The notes: generated by a model from the letters alone, not told the origin. A stretch of DNA of 64,000 nt from Allantophomopsis cytisporea (GCA_024752435.1 CP103025.1:2294001-2358000); one strand, 5' to 3'. Numbered from the stretch's first letter, positions 12,538 to 25,530 are shown. Numbers and translations are program-made.

Positions 12538-14261
12538 TTTGGATTGGATAGGAGATGGGCGCTTTTCTCTGTTCTTTGAATTTCCTTTTGGATATCAGTT
12601 GCAAGATTTTATTGTCAAAATATTTAGTCGGGTCTTCCGCTGTTGATGGTCATTTTCTCTGATCCTCTATTCTTCGCCTTATATAATGTACATTTCGTGT
12701 GTTTTTTTCAGCTAATAGTGAGCATCAGCACAGGAATCCCATTAGTTCCGATAGCCAATCAAACTACTCTATCCATGAACTGGATATTCATCAAACTGAT
12801 GGCGTGTAATCGCTCACATATCGAACTCTACGTCTTCAAACACGAACAATGCATTGTGAGACTGCTGAAACATACTCAGACGCGCAAACCAATAAATTCA
12901 GAAAACCCGAAACTAGCGATAGGCAACGACGTAAACGCACTGTCCATGGAAGCCAACAAAGACGAGATATATAACCAAGATCTTTCTTATGTTCTATTGA
13001 GCCTTTGTTTGTAGACATGTTACACGCAATCCATCACCACCATTTAGTTGCTCATGTAGCGATGAACTGATACTTCTTCATCAAAGTTTATGACATTTTT
13101 CATCGACTTCTGTGTCTCGCTCAGATTATTGAGTGTTCTTTGAGGTTATTGTCTACGAGGTGGTTTCTTGTTTTTATCGAAACCAAAGGTATTGCATACT
13201 ATTCGTCAGGAATAATGACATGGATGGAGGAAGATTGAGGAAGCCCTTATTGGCAGTTATGAATCTGGCATATTGCCAGAGGTCATCGAGGTCGGCAGTT
13301 ATTGCATGCATGAGCTAGATTTCTTTGGAACGATTACGTTCTACCTCTTCGTCTGTAAATATACTAGAATTACGCAAGTTGTGTAATTCTTGCATATTGA
13401 GAGGAGCCTGTATCAATTTGATCTCAGCACAGAGTGTCAACAAATACACAAATGTAGAGCTAAACACTCATGTTTTATATAATCAATGTGATAAAAATAC
13501 ATCAAGATGATATTGGTTCATAGAGGAAATACACGATCCTTACATATCCTTTTCATGATTGCATATGCATAGTTTGAATTTAGATGGGTTTGTGTAATAT
13601 CCTGTATAGTATTTTTTTGTATACCGAATTTCTATGTAGTACACTATGCAGCTTTTATATTGAGCGAAAGCTGATTTTGTATATATTGTGCAAAACCTCA
13701 GCAAGTGAGAATAAAATAGCACGTATATTAATTCATTTAGAACTGTTACAGCTATAACTCTAGCCTCAGAAATTAAGTGGGATAAATACTGCTAAGCATT
13801 ATTTCCAAGGGTCACGGCTTTATGCCTATCACAGACGAGGGGATGTTTTGAGTTTCTCGCAGTAAATATTTCTAAGCGCGTACTATTTGAGGTGGAGTTA
13901 TCGAAAAATAAGACACTTTGGATAGTTGATTTCTTCTGTGTTTCCGGACATGACCTCCAAATTCTGGAGTATTTGAAGTAGATGAGTTTATTTTCTCCGT
14001 AGCTACGAAGCCTGGTATGCCAATTTGACAATGCTTACTTCCCCGCATTCAATCCTGGTCAGCAGCGTGACACAGCTGAACACTAAAAGACAGCCACAGT
14101 GGCGACAATATCACACCCGCAGCACATACACACAATGGGCCGATTAGGTCTTTGTCCTACCTAATGGATCTTATCATGGATTGCATTTCCCTTCAGTTTC
14201 AATTGATGGCTGACAGATTGGCAATATTTTACAAACTCACGAATCTTACATTTGTTCAACC
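12538..14261. other. intergenic between the small gene and the GMC oxidoreductase
   Basis: About 1.7 kb. The longest frame (12643-13014, plus strand, 123 codons) has a hydrophobic start but no family motif, and its codon use looks random. The sequence becomes strongly AT-rich from 13430 to 13800. I see no RNA gene or repeat. Confidence 0.5.
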
Positions 14262-16196
14262 ATGCACTTCGAGAAGGGTTTCTTCTTTGCAGTTGTTTCC
14301 TTAGGATTGAATCTATCACAGGCTAGTTTATTGAGTTTCGACTTCATCATTTCTGGAGGAGGTACATCAGGGTTGACTCTTGCCAATCGTCTTTCGGAAC
14401 AGCTAAATGTCACTGTTGCTGTAATTGAGGCAGGAGATCGCCAGCAAACAAACCCGAATGTGACAAATCCAGAAGCATTTACATTTGCTTTCAATACACC
14501 TATTGACTGGGACTATACTTCAACCAGACAGGCTTTCGGCAATTTGACTTTGTCATATCATGCAGGGAAAGCCCTGGGAGGAACAAGCACTATCAATGGT
14601 TCTCCACAGGCTTATTTATGTACAGAAGCAACGGCTAATAGTTAGTAGGAATGACATATATACGGGCAGAGAAGGCTCAGATCGATGCGTGGGAGAGAAT
14701 AGGCAACAAAGGTTGGAATTGGGACAATCTTTTTCCATATTATAAGAAGAGCGAGGAATTTAGTATTCCTACCGAAGCTCAGATTGCTGCCGGTGCCAAC
14801 TACATTCAGGATTATCATGGGGAAGCCGGTCCTCTAAAGACTGGTTATATCTACTCACTTCTTAATGGTTCATTGCACGACATTGTGAATGCAACTTGGA
14901 AAGAACTAGGCATTCCTACAAATCCTGATGTCAATGGAGGAGAGATGCGCGGTTTCAACGTATGGCCTGGTACTGTCGATCGGGAATTGAACATCCGCGA
15001 GGATGCTGCTACAGCTTATTACTATCCTTTCCAGACACGGTCGAACTTATTTGTTTTCCTGAACACCACCGTCGATAGGATTTTCTGGAATGATGAAATC
15101 GAAACAGAAGCGGTGGCCGAAGGCGTTGAGGTCAGAAGCTCAAATGGTACAATATATAGAATACATGCTAGGAAGGAGGTTATTCTTTCAACAGGGTCGT
15201 TGAGATCCCCAGCTATTTTGGAGCATTCGGGTATTGGCAATCCAGCGTACGAACAAGAATTTAGTCGTAAAGTACGATTTAGTATCTAACACTTGAGTAG
15301 TCTCTTGCGGAAACTTGGGATTCCCAAGAAAGTCGAGCTTCCAGGAGTAGGTGAAAATTTTCAAGATCAGTTTCTCAACGAGTTCATCTATACGACCACG
15401 GATAATATGACTTACGTCGGCGAAGCGCCTTATGTTACATATTGTAACGTGCTTGATTACTTCCATAACGAATCTTTCCCACTGTCAACGACGGCGAATT
15501 CCAGCATCAAAGAATGGGCCACAGCGATATCTCAAGTGAACAATTACTCGATTTCCGCCTCTGCTTTAGAGGTACTGTTGAGTGTACAATATGACCTAGT
15601 ATTCAATAAGAAGGTTTCGACTGCGGAGATAGTGCCAACGGCAATAGGTCAGCAGCTTCTATCGCCATTCTGGGGACTTCTACCATTCTCGAGAGGAAGT
15701 ATACACATATCCTCAGTCGATCCAACTGTTCTCCCGACTATCGATCCAAAATTTGGTCTACTCGATATCGATGTGAAGGTCCAGATTAGCATTGCCAAAT
15801 GGGTACGACAATTTTGGAAGACTATGCCTATCGCGGGGTTAGATGCTATAGAAGAAAGACCAGGGTTTGATGTCGTGAAAGAAGATGCGACAGACAAAGA
15901 ATGGATAGGGTGGCTATCAAGTTCCTGTAAGTCCCGAACTCCGGTTTGATTGCGATTTAATTCCAGCAACTAAGGATCGTGTAGATATCCCAAATTATCA
16001 TCCAGTTGGTACAGCAGCTATGATGTTGGAGGAGCTTGGTGGAGTAGTGGATGAGAACTTGAAGGTTTATAATACAAAAAATGTGCGGGTTGTCGACGCT
16101 TCTGTTTTACCTTTTCAAATTAGTGGGCATCTCAGCAGCACAATTTATGCGGTAACAGAAAGGCTAGCCGATATCATCAAAAGCGAGTATACATGA
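14262..16196 (+). CDS. secreted GMC-family FAD oxidoreductase
   Basis: Four exons (14262-14598, 14649-15246, 15301-15926, 15967-16196) encode 596 residues, normal for extracellular aryl-alcohol/glucose-type oxidases. Introns are 40-54 nt; the first has an unusual GTTCTC donor, but it restores the family sequence GGTSTINGMTYIRA. A signal peptide (about residues 1-22) is followed by the FAD dinucleotide motif SGGGTSG (31-37) and the VIEAGD ribose-binding strand. The first GMC signature lies at GKALGGTSTING. The catalytic pair is His532 in YHPVGTAAM and His575 in ISGHLSSTIY. Many sequons support secretion. The substrate (aryl alcohol, sugar or other) cannot be assigned. A tRNA gene lies about 350 bp downstream. 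Confidence 0.93.
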
Positions 16197-16545
16197 GTAG
16201 TTCTGGTCATAAGAGTGCATTCAGGTATTACTTCCATTATGAACTTCTTTAAGTCCACACTGCAATCAAGTCGTGTTAGAATACTTTAGTAACGACTAAC
16301 ATGAGATCGATGCCTGAACGTACATTAAACAGTTGCAATTTAGTACACTTCTCGCTTCCTCTTCATAGACAATTAAAATGGAAGCCATCATGTGTGAAAT
16401 AGCAATCGATACCGACGATTCTTTACGGCTGATATTACAGATAGTATTGATTGGAAACAATGTGCAATATAAGGTTGCAAAAATTGACAAATTTCCAAAA
16501 AATTAATCATAAAAGATTGAGTCGTGAACTCAGAAGGAACTGAAT

Positions 16546-16627
16546 CTCTCTGACGGGGAGTCGAACCCCGGTCTCCCGCGCATTGTCCAATGACAAGCGG
16601 AAATCATGACCGTTAGACCATCAAAGA
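16546..16627 (-). tRNA. tRNA-Asp (GTC) with a 10-nt intron
   Basis: Read on the minus strand, the acceptor stem TCTTTGA pairs with TCAGAGA (one G-T pair) and the discriminator is G. The T arm is CGGGG-TTCGACT-CCCCG. The anticodon stem TCCGC pairs with GCGGG once ten bases (plus-strand 16581-16590) are removed after position 37, the standard place for nuclear tRNA introns. The anticodon is GTC (plus-strand 16592-16594). Without the intron the molecule is 72 nt, as expected for tRNA-Asp. Confidence 0.88.
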
Positions 16628-16639
16628 TGTTTTCTTATA

Positions 16640-18500
16640 TTGTTATATACAGTACCTTGTTATAATACATATATATTGATTCAATGATAAATTAGCGATG
16701 TAAATTCAAAATCATTACAAATGCCGACTACGTTCTTCAAAAATGGACTAAATATCTTTAATATATAATAGAATGACGGTTGTACTAATTAGTATCTTTT
16801 TTAGAGTGAATCGATATTATATCTTAACATTATATTAGGGCGTCTTTATCTACGTATGTACCCGAGCTCTTTCAAAAAGTTAGCTAAGAAATCTTGTTAA
16901 ATAATTTAACCTTTATCTCCTTTTATGATGACGGATGTAACTTGTAGGGGTATTTTATTATTTTAATATTATAGGTGACTTCCTATACCTCCTTATCAAT
17001 TTTTGGTTTATATAAAGACTTATATCTTTTTCATCGATTTTAAACTTGTAGCAAGACTTGTTCAAAACACCCTCAAAGGGTAATTGTAGATCTTTGAAAA
17101 ACAACTGAGAGCTCTCGGATCTATTATAAGCATTTGTCTGAGTCGCAAAGTTCTCGAGATTGACAAGATTGCCTGCAACTATAGTTTATATAAAGATCTT
17201 CTACGTATAAGTCGGCTACCTTCTTATCTTTATTTATTGAATAGCGTTTTACTTGAGTACTACATCGTCTCCCAAGCAAAAGTTTAGAGTAGCTATGTCA
17301 AGTATTACTAGATTTACAGATAAGTTTAGCTGGTTCTCTATAGTATACGATTTTATTATTATTATCTACCTTGGATTCAATAAGTAAGTATATTTCTTTT
17401 GGGATATTCTTATAAGATAGCACGGTATATATCGCGTCCGCGACGTTTATAAACACCTCTATTACTAGTACTTGCCTTATAGACGTCATCTAAATAATTC
17501 TGCTACAAGTAGTCCGAATCTAGTTAGTTGTCAAAGAATAAATACCAAGCTAGTAACGCTCTAGAGAACTTTTGTAGAGAAGCAGAGCTTTTAATAGATA
17601 TAAGAGTAGAGCCTATCTAATATACTTAACGTACTTACTAACATCGATCTCTAAGCTTACTAAAATTCCCGGGTGTTCAGCTATAGACTATTTCTCACCA
17701 GAATCTCTACACCTTACATTTATTCTAAAAAGTACAATAAAAAAGAAACAAGCGATGTTTCCTATAATGTTACTAACATCGCAAAAAATAACCCAACTGC
17801 TTTCGTATAGATTCCTAAACGGCTTTTTTCAAAGATTATATTAGTATTATATTACTTAATGTGTTTCTTGTAGAGCTGTTATATAACTAGCTAAAGTACA
17901 GAACGGTTAGATTAAGTTCGTTATTGATTCGTTATATCCGAACCAAAAAACAAATAGATATAGTAAGATTAGTAAATCTAATAACTGAAGCAAATATGGC
18001 CAACTATTAGTTACAGCTTATTTCACATCCAAAAACTGCTACTTGAACTAAAAAATATCCTAGTTGTATTTAGGTTAGGTTCGGTTTAGATACCGGTTAA
18101 CTATAATATTTGCCGCACCTTATATATAACTATATGCAAAGTAAGTTTCCTAGATTTGCATAGGAAATCCGTAGCCTTTTTAACTTCTATAGAAAGAAAC
18201 TTAGTATCTTAGACTGCTTACAACATAGAAGTGTAGAATACACCAATGTAGCATCCGATTAGGTAGACTAGAGAGGAGCCGGTAATAGCTTGATAAGAAA
18301 CTACAATTATATATTAGAATCCAATTACCCCTTAAAGCTACAAATACATCTTCAGGATGCTAATAAGAAATCCAGCAAGGAAACAATGAAACGTATATAC
18401 ACCTAAGCTGTCAAAAATCTAGCCAATTCTATGGATCCAAAGTACACTTCCAAGGTAGCAAATATACGTCAACATCGGGTACTTGATAGACTTCAGCGAG
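16640..18500. other. AT-rich degenerate block, possible RIP-mutated element
   Basis: About 1.9 kb of sequence much richer in A and T than its surroundings and full of TA steps. Only short frames broken by many stops occur. One 63-codon minus-strand frame (17298-17489) has a protein-like composition but no motif I can name. The pattern is what repeat-induced point mutation leaves of an old transposon, and lying next to a tRNA gene is a common retroelement position. I could not define LTRs, inverted repeats or target-site duplications, so the element type is open. Confidence 0.4.
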
Positions 18501-18840
18501 TCGGCACGCTCCAAGACAAGGTTTGGTCATATTAAAACTGGACGCAAAAATGGCCCTTGTTCAATATGTTCTCCGATGGCTGGACTCATGGTGGTCACGT
18601 TATATCTGGCCCTATCTCTATGAATGGGGGTTATCAAGCTGTGCGTGCTATCAGTAACTCGTAATGGATCTACAACCGAAGAGTTGTAATACAAGGTATA
18701 TATTTATTGACAGTCCTACCGAAATAACTACATACCTCAAGCTTTAGAAAAATTTTCATCTTGATATGTTAGTCAATTCCGAGATTCTGCATCTGCATCT
18801 GTATCTGTATAATTATATCTAGAATTTCTTCTCTCCGATC

Positions 18841-20795
18841 ATGGACACAGCAAAGCTTATCGCCGGAGCCCGTGCTGTCCGCGACACCTCAATAGCTGAC
18901 ATTCAACCACCACTTCCGCCGCCTCCTGAACAACTACCCAAAAATGTGACTGGACTCGCAAAAGACATTCTTACAGAACAAGAAAATAAAATCACTTCGT
19001 ATGATGTGATAGAATTACTAGCAGCCATTAAGGAGAAGGTGTTCACTTGTGAGGAAGTCACCAGAGCCTTCTTACGTCGTGCTGCGCTAGCACAGCAAAT
19101 GGTGCGTTTATTTTAATCATGCCTATCCTATTTACACATTTCTCTCTCCACCAATCTAGCCTGTTTGGCATTATTGACATATGAAGTTGGCAAAACCGAG
19201 TGACCCTCACTAATCCTCTCAATAGACAAATTGCATCACAGAGCTCCTCCCAGAACGAGCCATCCAGCGAGCAAAATACCTAGACTCACTCTCCTCACCG
19301 TCTGGACCCCTTCATGGTCTTCCAGTCTCGATCAAAGAGCATCATGGCATGAGAGGCTGTAAAACCAATGGTGGTTATGTAGCATTAATTGCCCGTGATG
19401 ACATCGATGGTGACGTTAGCGTCAATGATGTTCTTTACGAAGCTGGTGCAGTATTCTATGCTCGTACGACCCAGCCACAGGCTGTGATGCATCTGGAGAC
19501 CTCAACAAACATCTATGGCGTCACCACTAATCCGTATAATACAGATTTGACGCCTGGTGGGAGTTCTGGGGGCGAATCAGCACTGATTGCTTTTAGGGGT
19601 AGTGTCTTGGTGAGTTTTTCAATTCGTCTATATCGGAGAGATGCTTGTTTGTTTTAGTTATTGAGATTCATATGCTGACTTTCGGGAAATTTAAAGGGCA
19701 TTGGTGGTGATATTGGTGGCTCCATTCGTAATCCCGCCGCTCTCACTGGTATCTATGGTTTCAAGCCGACTCCCAACCGCATCGGTAAGACAGGTGGTAC
19801 AGTGGCTTTTGTGGGCCAAGAAGGGTAGGAATTTCTTCCCAATCTGTGCTGAAATTTATGAAGCGACCGCTGACTGAATGTGTCTAGAATCTTGCCAACA
19901 AATGGACCAATGTCCACATCACGCGCAGGATTGGATTTGTTTATGAAGACATATCTGAGCTCTGAACCTTGGCTCAAGGATAACTATCTTGTGCCGATAC
20001 CATGGAGACATGTTGAACTCCCACCCCGACTGAAAATTGCAATCATGTGGTCGGATGGTATAGTCAAGCCGCACCCGCCGATCTTGAGAGCATTGCAAGA
20101 AGTCGCAACGACCCTTATTACTGCTGGAATAGAAGTCGTGGATTGGAAGCCCGAAGACCACGACGAATGCTGGAATATTACTCAAGCTCTTTACTACGAA
20201 GACGGTGGCAAAACTGTAGAAAATCTGATCTTAGCTGGAGGAGAAGAATTACTTCCTCTCACCAACTGGCTGATCAAGGACAATGAGAACGTTAAATACC
20301 GTAGTGCGGAAGACGTATGTTCTGTGAGTGTCTCCAAAAGCTTACCAAATTATTGGATTCAGTCACCTCAATACATACTAATCAATCTTTCTACAGCTCA
20401 AAGCCAGGAGGAATGCCTATCGTATGCGTTACAATCAAATTTGGCTCGATACAGGCAAACAAGACAACCACGTCGTAGACGCCATCCTCTGCCCTGCAGC
20501 CCCTGGTGCCGCCCCACCCCTCGGCCAATCAAAATACTGGAACTACACCAGTCAATGGAACATGCTCGGATATCCTGGAGCTGTCTTCCCCATTACAGTT
20601 GTGGACCAAACCCTCGATGTCAAGGATGAGAGCTACATACCGATGAATACTCAAGATAAATTCAACCACGATCTTTATGATGTAAGGAAGTATGTTGATG
20701 CACCAGTTGGTTTACAAGTTGTGACGAGGCGGTTTGAGGATGAGAAATGCCTGGCAGTTTTGGAGAAGATTGAGTTGGCTATGGGGAGGAAGTAA
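18841..20795 (+). CDS. amidase (amidase-signature family)
   Basis: Five exons: 18841-19101, 19226-19609, 19697-19824, 19888-20323 and 20397-20795, with every junction in phase, giving 535 residues. Amidase-signature enzymes hydrolyse carboxamides through a Ser-cisSer-Lys triad. The triad is visible: Lys124 in VSIKEHHG, Ser200 in TPGGSSGGE, and the nucleophile Ser224 in GGDIGGSIRNPAA. The overall shape, including GFKPTPNRI, ILPTNGPMS and the C-terminal PVGLQVVTRRFED, matches fungal acetamidase-type proteins. There is no signal peptide, so it is probably cytosolic. The first intron (124 nt) is longer than the rest. It converges on an UNC93-like transporter; a joint function is possible but unsupported. 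Confidence 0.93.
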
Positions 20796-21175
20796 ATAAG
20801 CGTTTGTGATGTAGTAATATATGAGTAATCTACAAAGTCTTACGTATACCTTCACGAATCCTTAAGTGCACAAAGAACACAGTGGCTTCAATGGTTCAAC
20901 TCATTGTGCGCGAGTTATTTCTTCAGGTTAATCAAATATTGAAGAGTTTAACAGATTGTATCGTACACAGAGACCTCCCGGTATGTTTCCTGCTAGATGG
21001 ACCTAATAACGTTACAGTACTCTCTAATCTCACTCATGTGCAAGCAGTTCAACAGCTAGTATCGTCAGACTTTTTACTTCTTCTTCTTCGAGATGAAGTG
21101 ATAGCAGTCCTTCACAGCTGCCCGCTTCTCAAGTGAAAGTCACGCGCTGATAATATATTCCATTGAGCTCATTTT
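20796..21175. other. convergent intergenic spacer
   Basis: 380 bp between the 3' ends of the amidase and transporter genes. An 84-codon plus-strand frame (20882-21136) shows no features beyond chance. Confidence 0.5.
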
Positions 21176-22783
21176 CTACTTTTTCTCTTCTCCACTCGAA
21201 ACCACACCTTTCACTTCTTTAGACTCGCCCTCAGACACTTGATAATCAACTTCGAGTGACTCAAGTATAATTATGTTTGTATCCTTCATCCAGTACATCA
21301 CAATAGGAATGAGAAAAACGGGTCCAATTGCTTGAAGGAACCAGCTACTTCCAAACATAAAGCGTGTTGAGATATCGTAATAGTCCAAAGCGTAGGCGAT
21401 GATATAAGAGGCAGAAGACCAAAAGGTAAACATAGAAATGAACACCGAGAGAACCTTGGGGTCGTTTGACAGAGCACCAAAAAACCAGATCAAGAAAGTT
21501 CCAGTGCAACCATCCATATAGCCATACATGACATATAGAAATGCCTTTGCCCCATATCCAGGCGAATATACGTCGATTCTGTCGGATTCGGAAAGGTTCA
21601 TCACTGTTTCAACCATAGCGAAGTATCCTCCGATCCACACAGCATTAATAAGGATAAAGACAAAGGCGATTCCTACATAAGCGCGGTTTCGTCGAGTCAA
21701 CGGAAGCTTATCTGTAACCAGGGCCATGGTCCAGCCAGAGAAGATGGACATAATTCCAGAAAGCAATGTATTCAGAGCCCTCGCTCGGACACTAAAAGTT
21801 GGCGAGTTGAATCGATTATTTTGGTAGACATTATAATAGTAGTAACCAAAAGAGTATGGCCAGACTAGTACAATCCATGGGTTTGTTTTTAAGACTAGCC
21901 AACAGGTGATGACTTGGTCTTTGAAGGACAATTGAGAAGGCAAAGCAACTCGGGTTCCATCTTCGCGGATTACTTTATGCATAGGCCAGAGCAGAAGTGC
22001 CGTGCATGCACCTAAGATCATCATGATGAATAGGCCAATATAGGTTCCATCCGTCACTGTCGAACTGTTCCCTGTTCCAGCATTCCAGTTTTGACCCACT
22101 GGAATGCAGGAGCCAACAATTGTTCCAACTTGATATACTGTCCAGAAGATTGCGACATAAAGTCCTTTCTTCTCCTCGGTTGCATAGGCAGTGACACCTG
22201 TACGCTCAGCGGTCCATAGGAAAGCTGCCGAAAGGCCATTGAAGGCACCACCAAATATAACAAAAGGTTCGTTTTTGGTATGATTATAGCACCATAGACT
22301 CGCTGCGTACGCAGCATAGCCAATTCCACCAACAAAGAGGGTCGTCCGGATTCCGAAGTAGTTCAGAAAAGCTGGAGCAATCAAAGAAAATGCCGCAAAT
22401 ACTGCATAGAGGGTAATGCTCGCCATGTCAGCCAGATATGCTGTCTGTTGCCCTGCTCCTCCGAGAGCTGACAGAACATGGTACATTCCGACAGTCAAGA
22501 AAATGACCATGCCTAGCATGGCTGTTTGGATTCGCGGATGCGTGTAAGCAAGAATTGTCAAGCCGCAGACGCGATAGTTTCGGGCAACCTGGAGCCACGT
22601 CAGCCATCATATTCCAAATGAGTTGAGTTAATATGGCATTGCAACTCTACGTACTTGAACTGAGCCCGGGACTTGAGTAGCAGCTTCATCGGCGGGTACA
22701 TGCAAATCATTGCCGGCTTCAAGAGCGGTCGAGGTCAAGACAACGTCTGCATCCTTTCCTGATTGGAATAAAGAGATACCCAT
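21176..22783 (-). CDS. UNC93-like major facilitator transporter
   Basis: Two exons, 22783-22655 and 22588-21176, with a 66-nt intron (GTACGT...CCAG), giving 513 residues. The first 43 residues are hydrophilic and cytosolic. Exon 2 carries about eleven or twelve hydrophobic helices, beginning at TAMLGMVIFLTVGMYHVL. Loop sequences such as GGAFNGLSAAFLWTAERTG and TDKLPLTRRNRA resemble fungal UNC93/DUF895-type MFS proteins. The C-terminus is charged (SEGESKEVKGV). The substrate is unknown; yeast-to-animal UNC93 relatives are not well defined as transporters. The TTG at 22561 is not a start: the reading frame runs through it from exon 2's acceptor. Confidence 0.88.
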
Positions 22784-23788
22784 CGTATAAATCCTCAGCA
22801 GAAAGTCGGAGTAGAAATGATGGGAGTTCTGTTCAGTGCTACGTTGAGAAGGCTCAAAATAAGATGACTTCTGATGTACCTGGTTGAAGATAAATAGAAG
22901 ATTCAAATTGACACGTCCCCATATTTGATCGCATCACCAGTACTGGGAGTGAGTTAAAGATAAGAAGACATCCAAGCACAGATAGAATTTTATTTCCCCA
23001 AGATAGTACACTATTTCTTGATGTTTTGTACTGTAGATTAGAAAGTATGGAACTGAACATCAGAATTGGTAGAGATTCACGTATCATTCTAATCAATTGT
23101 GGACCCATGTGATTGGACTTATCATTTGGCCAGATTGTAGTATCAGTATCGTACATACCCCATTTTCAAATAAACCTTGCAATAATTGCCTCGTCATCGG
23201 CCCCGGATATAGTTTCGCTCCCATAGATAACACACGCTCCAATAAATCACACATATTCAAACAACAACTTGTAGACGGTTTCGTGTCAACGCCCAGCTCT
23301 AATACGGGTGCTGTTGATGCTACTTTCCCCTTTGTTTGGATACGTACCACAATTTATCTGAAAACCGCGTCTGTCAGGGTGCACAAGCCGATGTGAATAA
23401 ATCTTCATAATTTGCACATTTCTAATTGCCAACAAACGCGAAAAGATATGAATCTTATATAGTGGTATGTGGCATGGATTATGGTGCACGACCAGCTGAA
23501 GGGATGCTGACTTCCATATTGATTTTCTAGCTCATAATCCAATCCTACTTCTATGTGTCAACGAGAACCTAATAGTAGTTTTCCGTTAGCCAGTAATCAG
23601 AACCCTTAAGAAAAGATGGTTCCTGAAGAGAGGGATACTTTCAAGGTACGACTCTGATAATATATATTGCGAAATTGCTGATTATATCAAGTGTGCACCC
23701 CGCACAACTTGGTGATGAAAGTCCTGTTCAGTCCGTCAGAATATCTCATATTTTGCACCTGATAATTTGGCCGAGAAGGTGGTAAATT
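22784..23788. other. intergenic
   Basis: About 1 kb upstream of the transporter. Small frames on both strands (22854-23396) lack motifs. Nothing else was seen. Confidence 0.5.
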
Positions 23789-24621
23789 TTATAAAGACTC
23801 GTGGCGGAGTAAATGGAGACCATTAATGTAGAACATAATTTGGACGCTAATTCCATGCTTTTTTATAAAATCAACTTCACCGGGCAGCCATTGGAAACGT
23901 CTTGACCAGCGATAAAGCATTGAACTAGTATATGTCCGTGAAGTCGTGAGTGTTCGACAGTCTTTTCTCATCCAAACTGCGTGTTGATCTAAACAATTTT
24001 CCGGAGGTGTTCGAGCCAGTGCGCTGCGTCCATAAAAGTTCCAAAATCCGTCGAGGTTGACCTCGCCTCCCTCGATCAAGGCCCTCTATCTGCCACATAC
24101 CAATGGAAATAACGAAGAATGAACGAGATTCAACACCCGCTGACCAGAATTTGGATACCAGTCTTTTTCTTGATTAGGCAGTGCAAGTAGTGGCGCAACG
24201 TCCTCTCAGCTCAACTTGTGGCTCAGGCGCCACGAATGTATTGGACTTGCAGATTCCAGAACTAGTATTGAAGAATAGAATACGGCCAATCTTCCGAGAG
24301 AACACGACTTGATCTTGTAATTCAACCAAGAACTAATCCCAAGCCCTTATGTTGATGAGTAGCATTTTCTGAGCCTCTGTGCGCCAATTAGCAACAATGT
24401 CGTCGTCAAAGATATTTATGTGCCAGCCATGTTTGTCAGTTATTGGATCCATAAGTTTCATCATATCTAGCTCTCGAGCCATAATTTGCCAGCGGATTAT
24501 CATGGTTTGCGCTGCGAGTGAAGCGCTCTTCGCCTCCAAGCTCAAGATAAATCGGCAGGTCTTTAAAGCCTGGAACTGATAATGGACAATTACCATTGTT
24601 TTGGAGTAAGTACTTGGCCAT
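23789..24621 (-). pseudogene. DUF4246-family gene relic
   Basis: Fragments of one conserved protein lie in order but in different frames. Near 24590-24560 is an N-terminal block with VPGFKDLPIYL. Near 24490-24370 is MARELDMMKLMDPITDKHGW plus IVANWRTEA. Near 24172-24090 is DWYPNSGQRVLNLVHSSLF and PLVCGR. Near 23910-23830 is RRFQWLPGEVDF followed by FYINGLHLLRHESL. These match the order of motifs in DUF4246 proteins (PGF..LP, ITDKP.W.., Q.LNLVHPSL.PLVYG, FQWLP..V.., YINNLHP). Frameshifts separate the blocks, stops interrupt them, and the distance between blocks two and three is far shorter than in intact members, so an internal deletion is likely. The family's function is not established. Confidence 0.75.
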
Positions 24622-25530
24622 GGTGATTTATCAAGGGACAGTAAGCTAGTCCAACTCTCCTCTGATGTACATACTTGAGACTATAGAAGACTCGTGGGAT
24701 TCTTACAGATTAAATATGGCTTAGCTTCATACTTAAAGATATGAAGGTACAATATAACGTATGCAGAAGGTCAACCCATTATAGGCCGTATCCGAAGCCA
24801 ATTGTAACTGTTACTGTAGTCTTCACTGTCAAACAATTAGCTGATGGCCTTCCAGGCTCACACTCGTAGTTTACCTCCGAAAGAAGCGAATTTTCCTTTT
24901 GCCCTGATCCTATGGCCCACGCCATGAATGTGTAGATCTGCATTGCAGAAAGTCTCTCCAAGAGTAGTAACGAAACTATTAGAGAGGGAAAATACAGCGT
25001 ATATTGAGCGGTGAATATCGATTCTGAGTACTTGAGAGAGGAAGTGAAGAGGCAATATATAAGTTTCGATGTGTAAGATACAGATCATGATATTCCATTT
25101 GCCAAATATGAGGATTTGACATACGGCGTATAGATTGGACCAAAGGTAATGAGTCAGATTACATCTCTAGATACGGACAGGAACCTTACGGCAGCTATTG
25201 CAAGAATTACAATGAATCAATGAGGATGAATCTTAATAGGAAATGGCAAGTAGGTCAAGAGGCCTCAAAGCCCAAGTTCGTTGCCACCAACAAGACGAAT
25301 CAGGACTAATCATAGACCTTTTCATGAGCGGCCAAGGAATGTCGCCGTTCAGGGCTCTGGGATTTCGTGTTTTCATTTTTCGTGTGTCTCGCTGATATTT
25401 GAAGCATATAGAAATCAAACTCTGATCAATTGACACTGTGTTTTCAAATCAGATGAGTGTTTTGAAGTACAAGATGATTCCAGATTTGTTTAACTTATCT
25501 GTGCTCTAGTTTTGGGTTGCTTTTATTATT
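24622..25530. other. intergenic
   Basis: Holds a few 60-76-codon frames on the minus strand, one beginning with a hydrophobic stretch (start at 24943). None has recognisable features. No repeats were noticed. Confidence 0.45.

Noticed and set aside
12643..13014. 123-codon plus-strand frame with a hydrophobic start
   Set aside because: No recognised family and composition like random AT-rich DNA; it begins just upstream of a minus-strand gene's start.
17298..17489. Reverse-transcriptase or RNase H fragment in the AT-rich block
   Set aside because: I could not match any catalytic motif (such as YxDD or the DEDD residues), so only a generic degenerate block is reported.
22559..22561. TTG as start of the UNC93-like transporter
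   Set aside because: A good 66-nt intron joins the frame to an upstream exon with a proper ATG at 22783.
24779..24943. Possible small secreted protein starting MQIYTFMAWAIG
   Set aside because: Only about 54 residues, a weak signal peptide, two cysteines and no supporting motif or intron structure.
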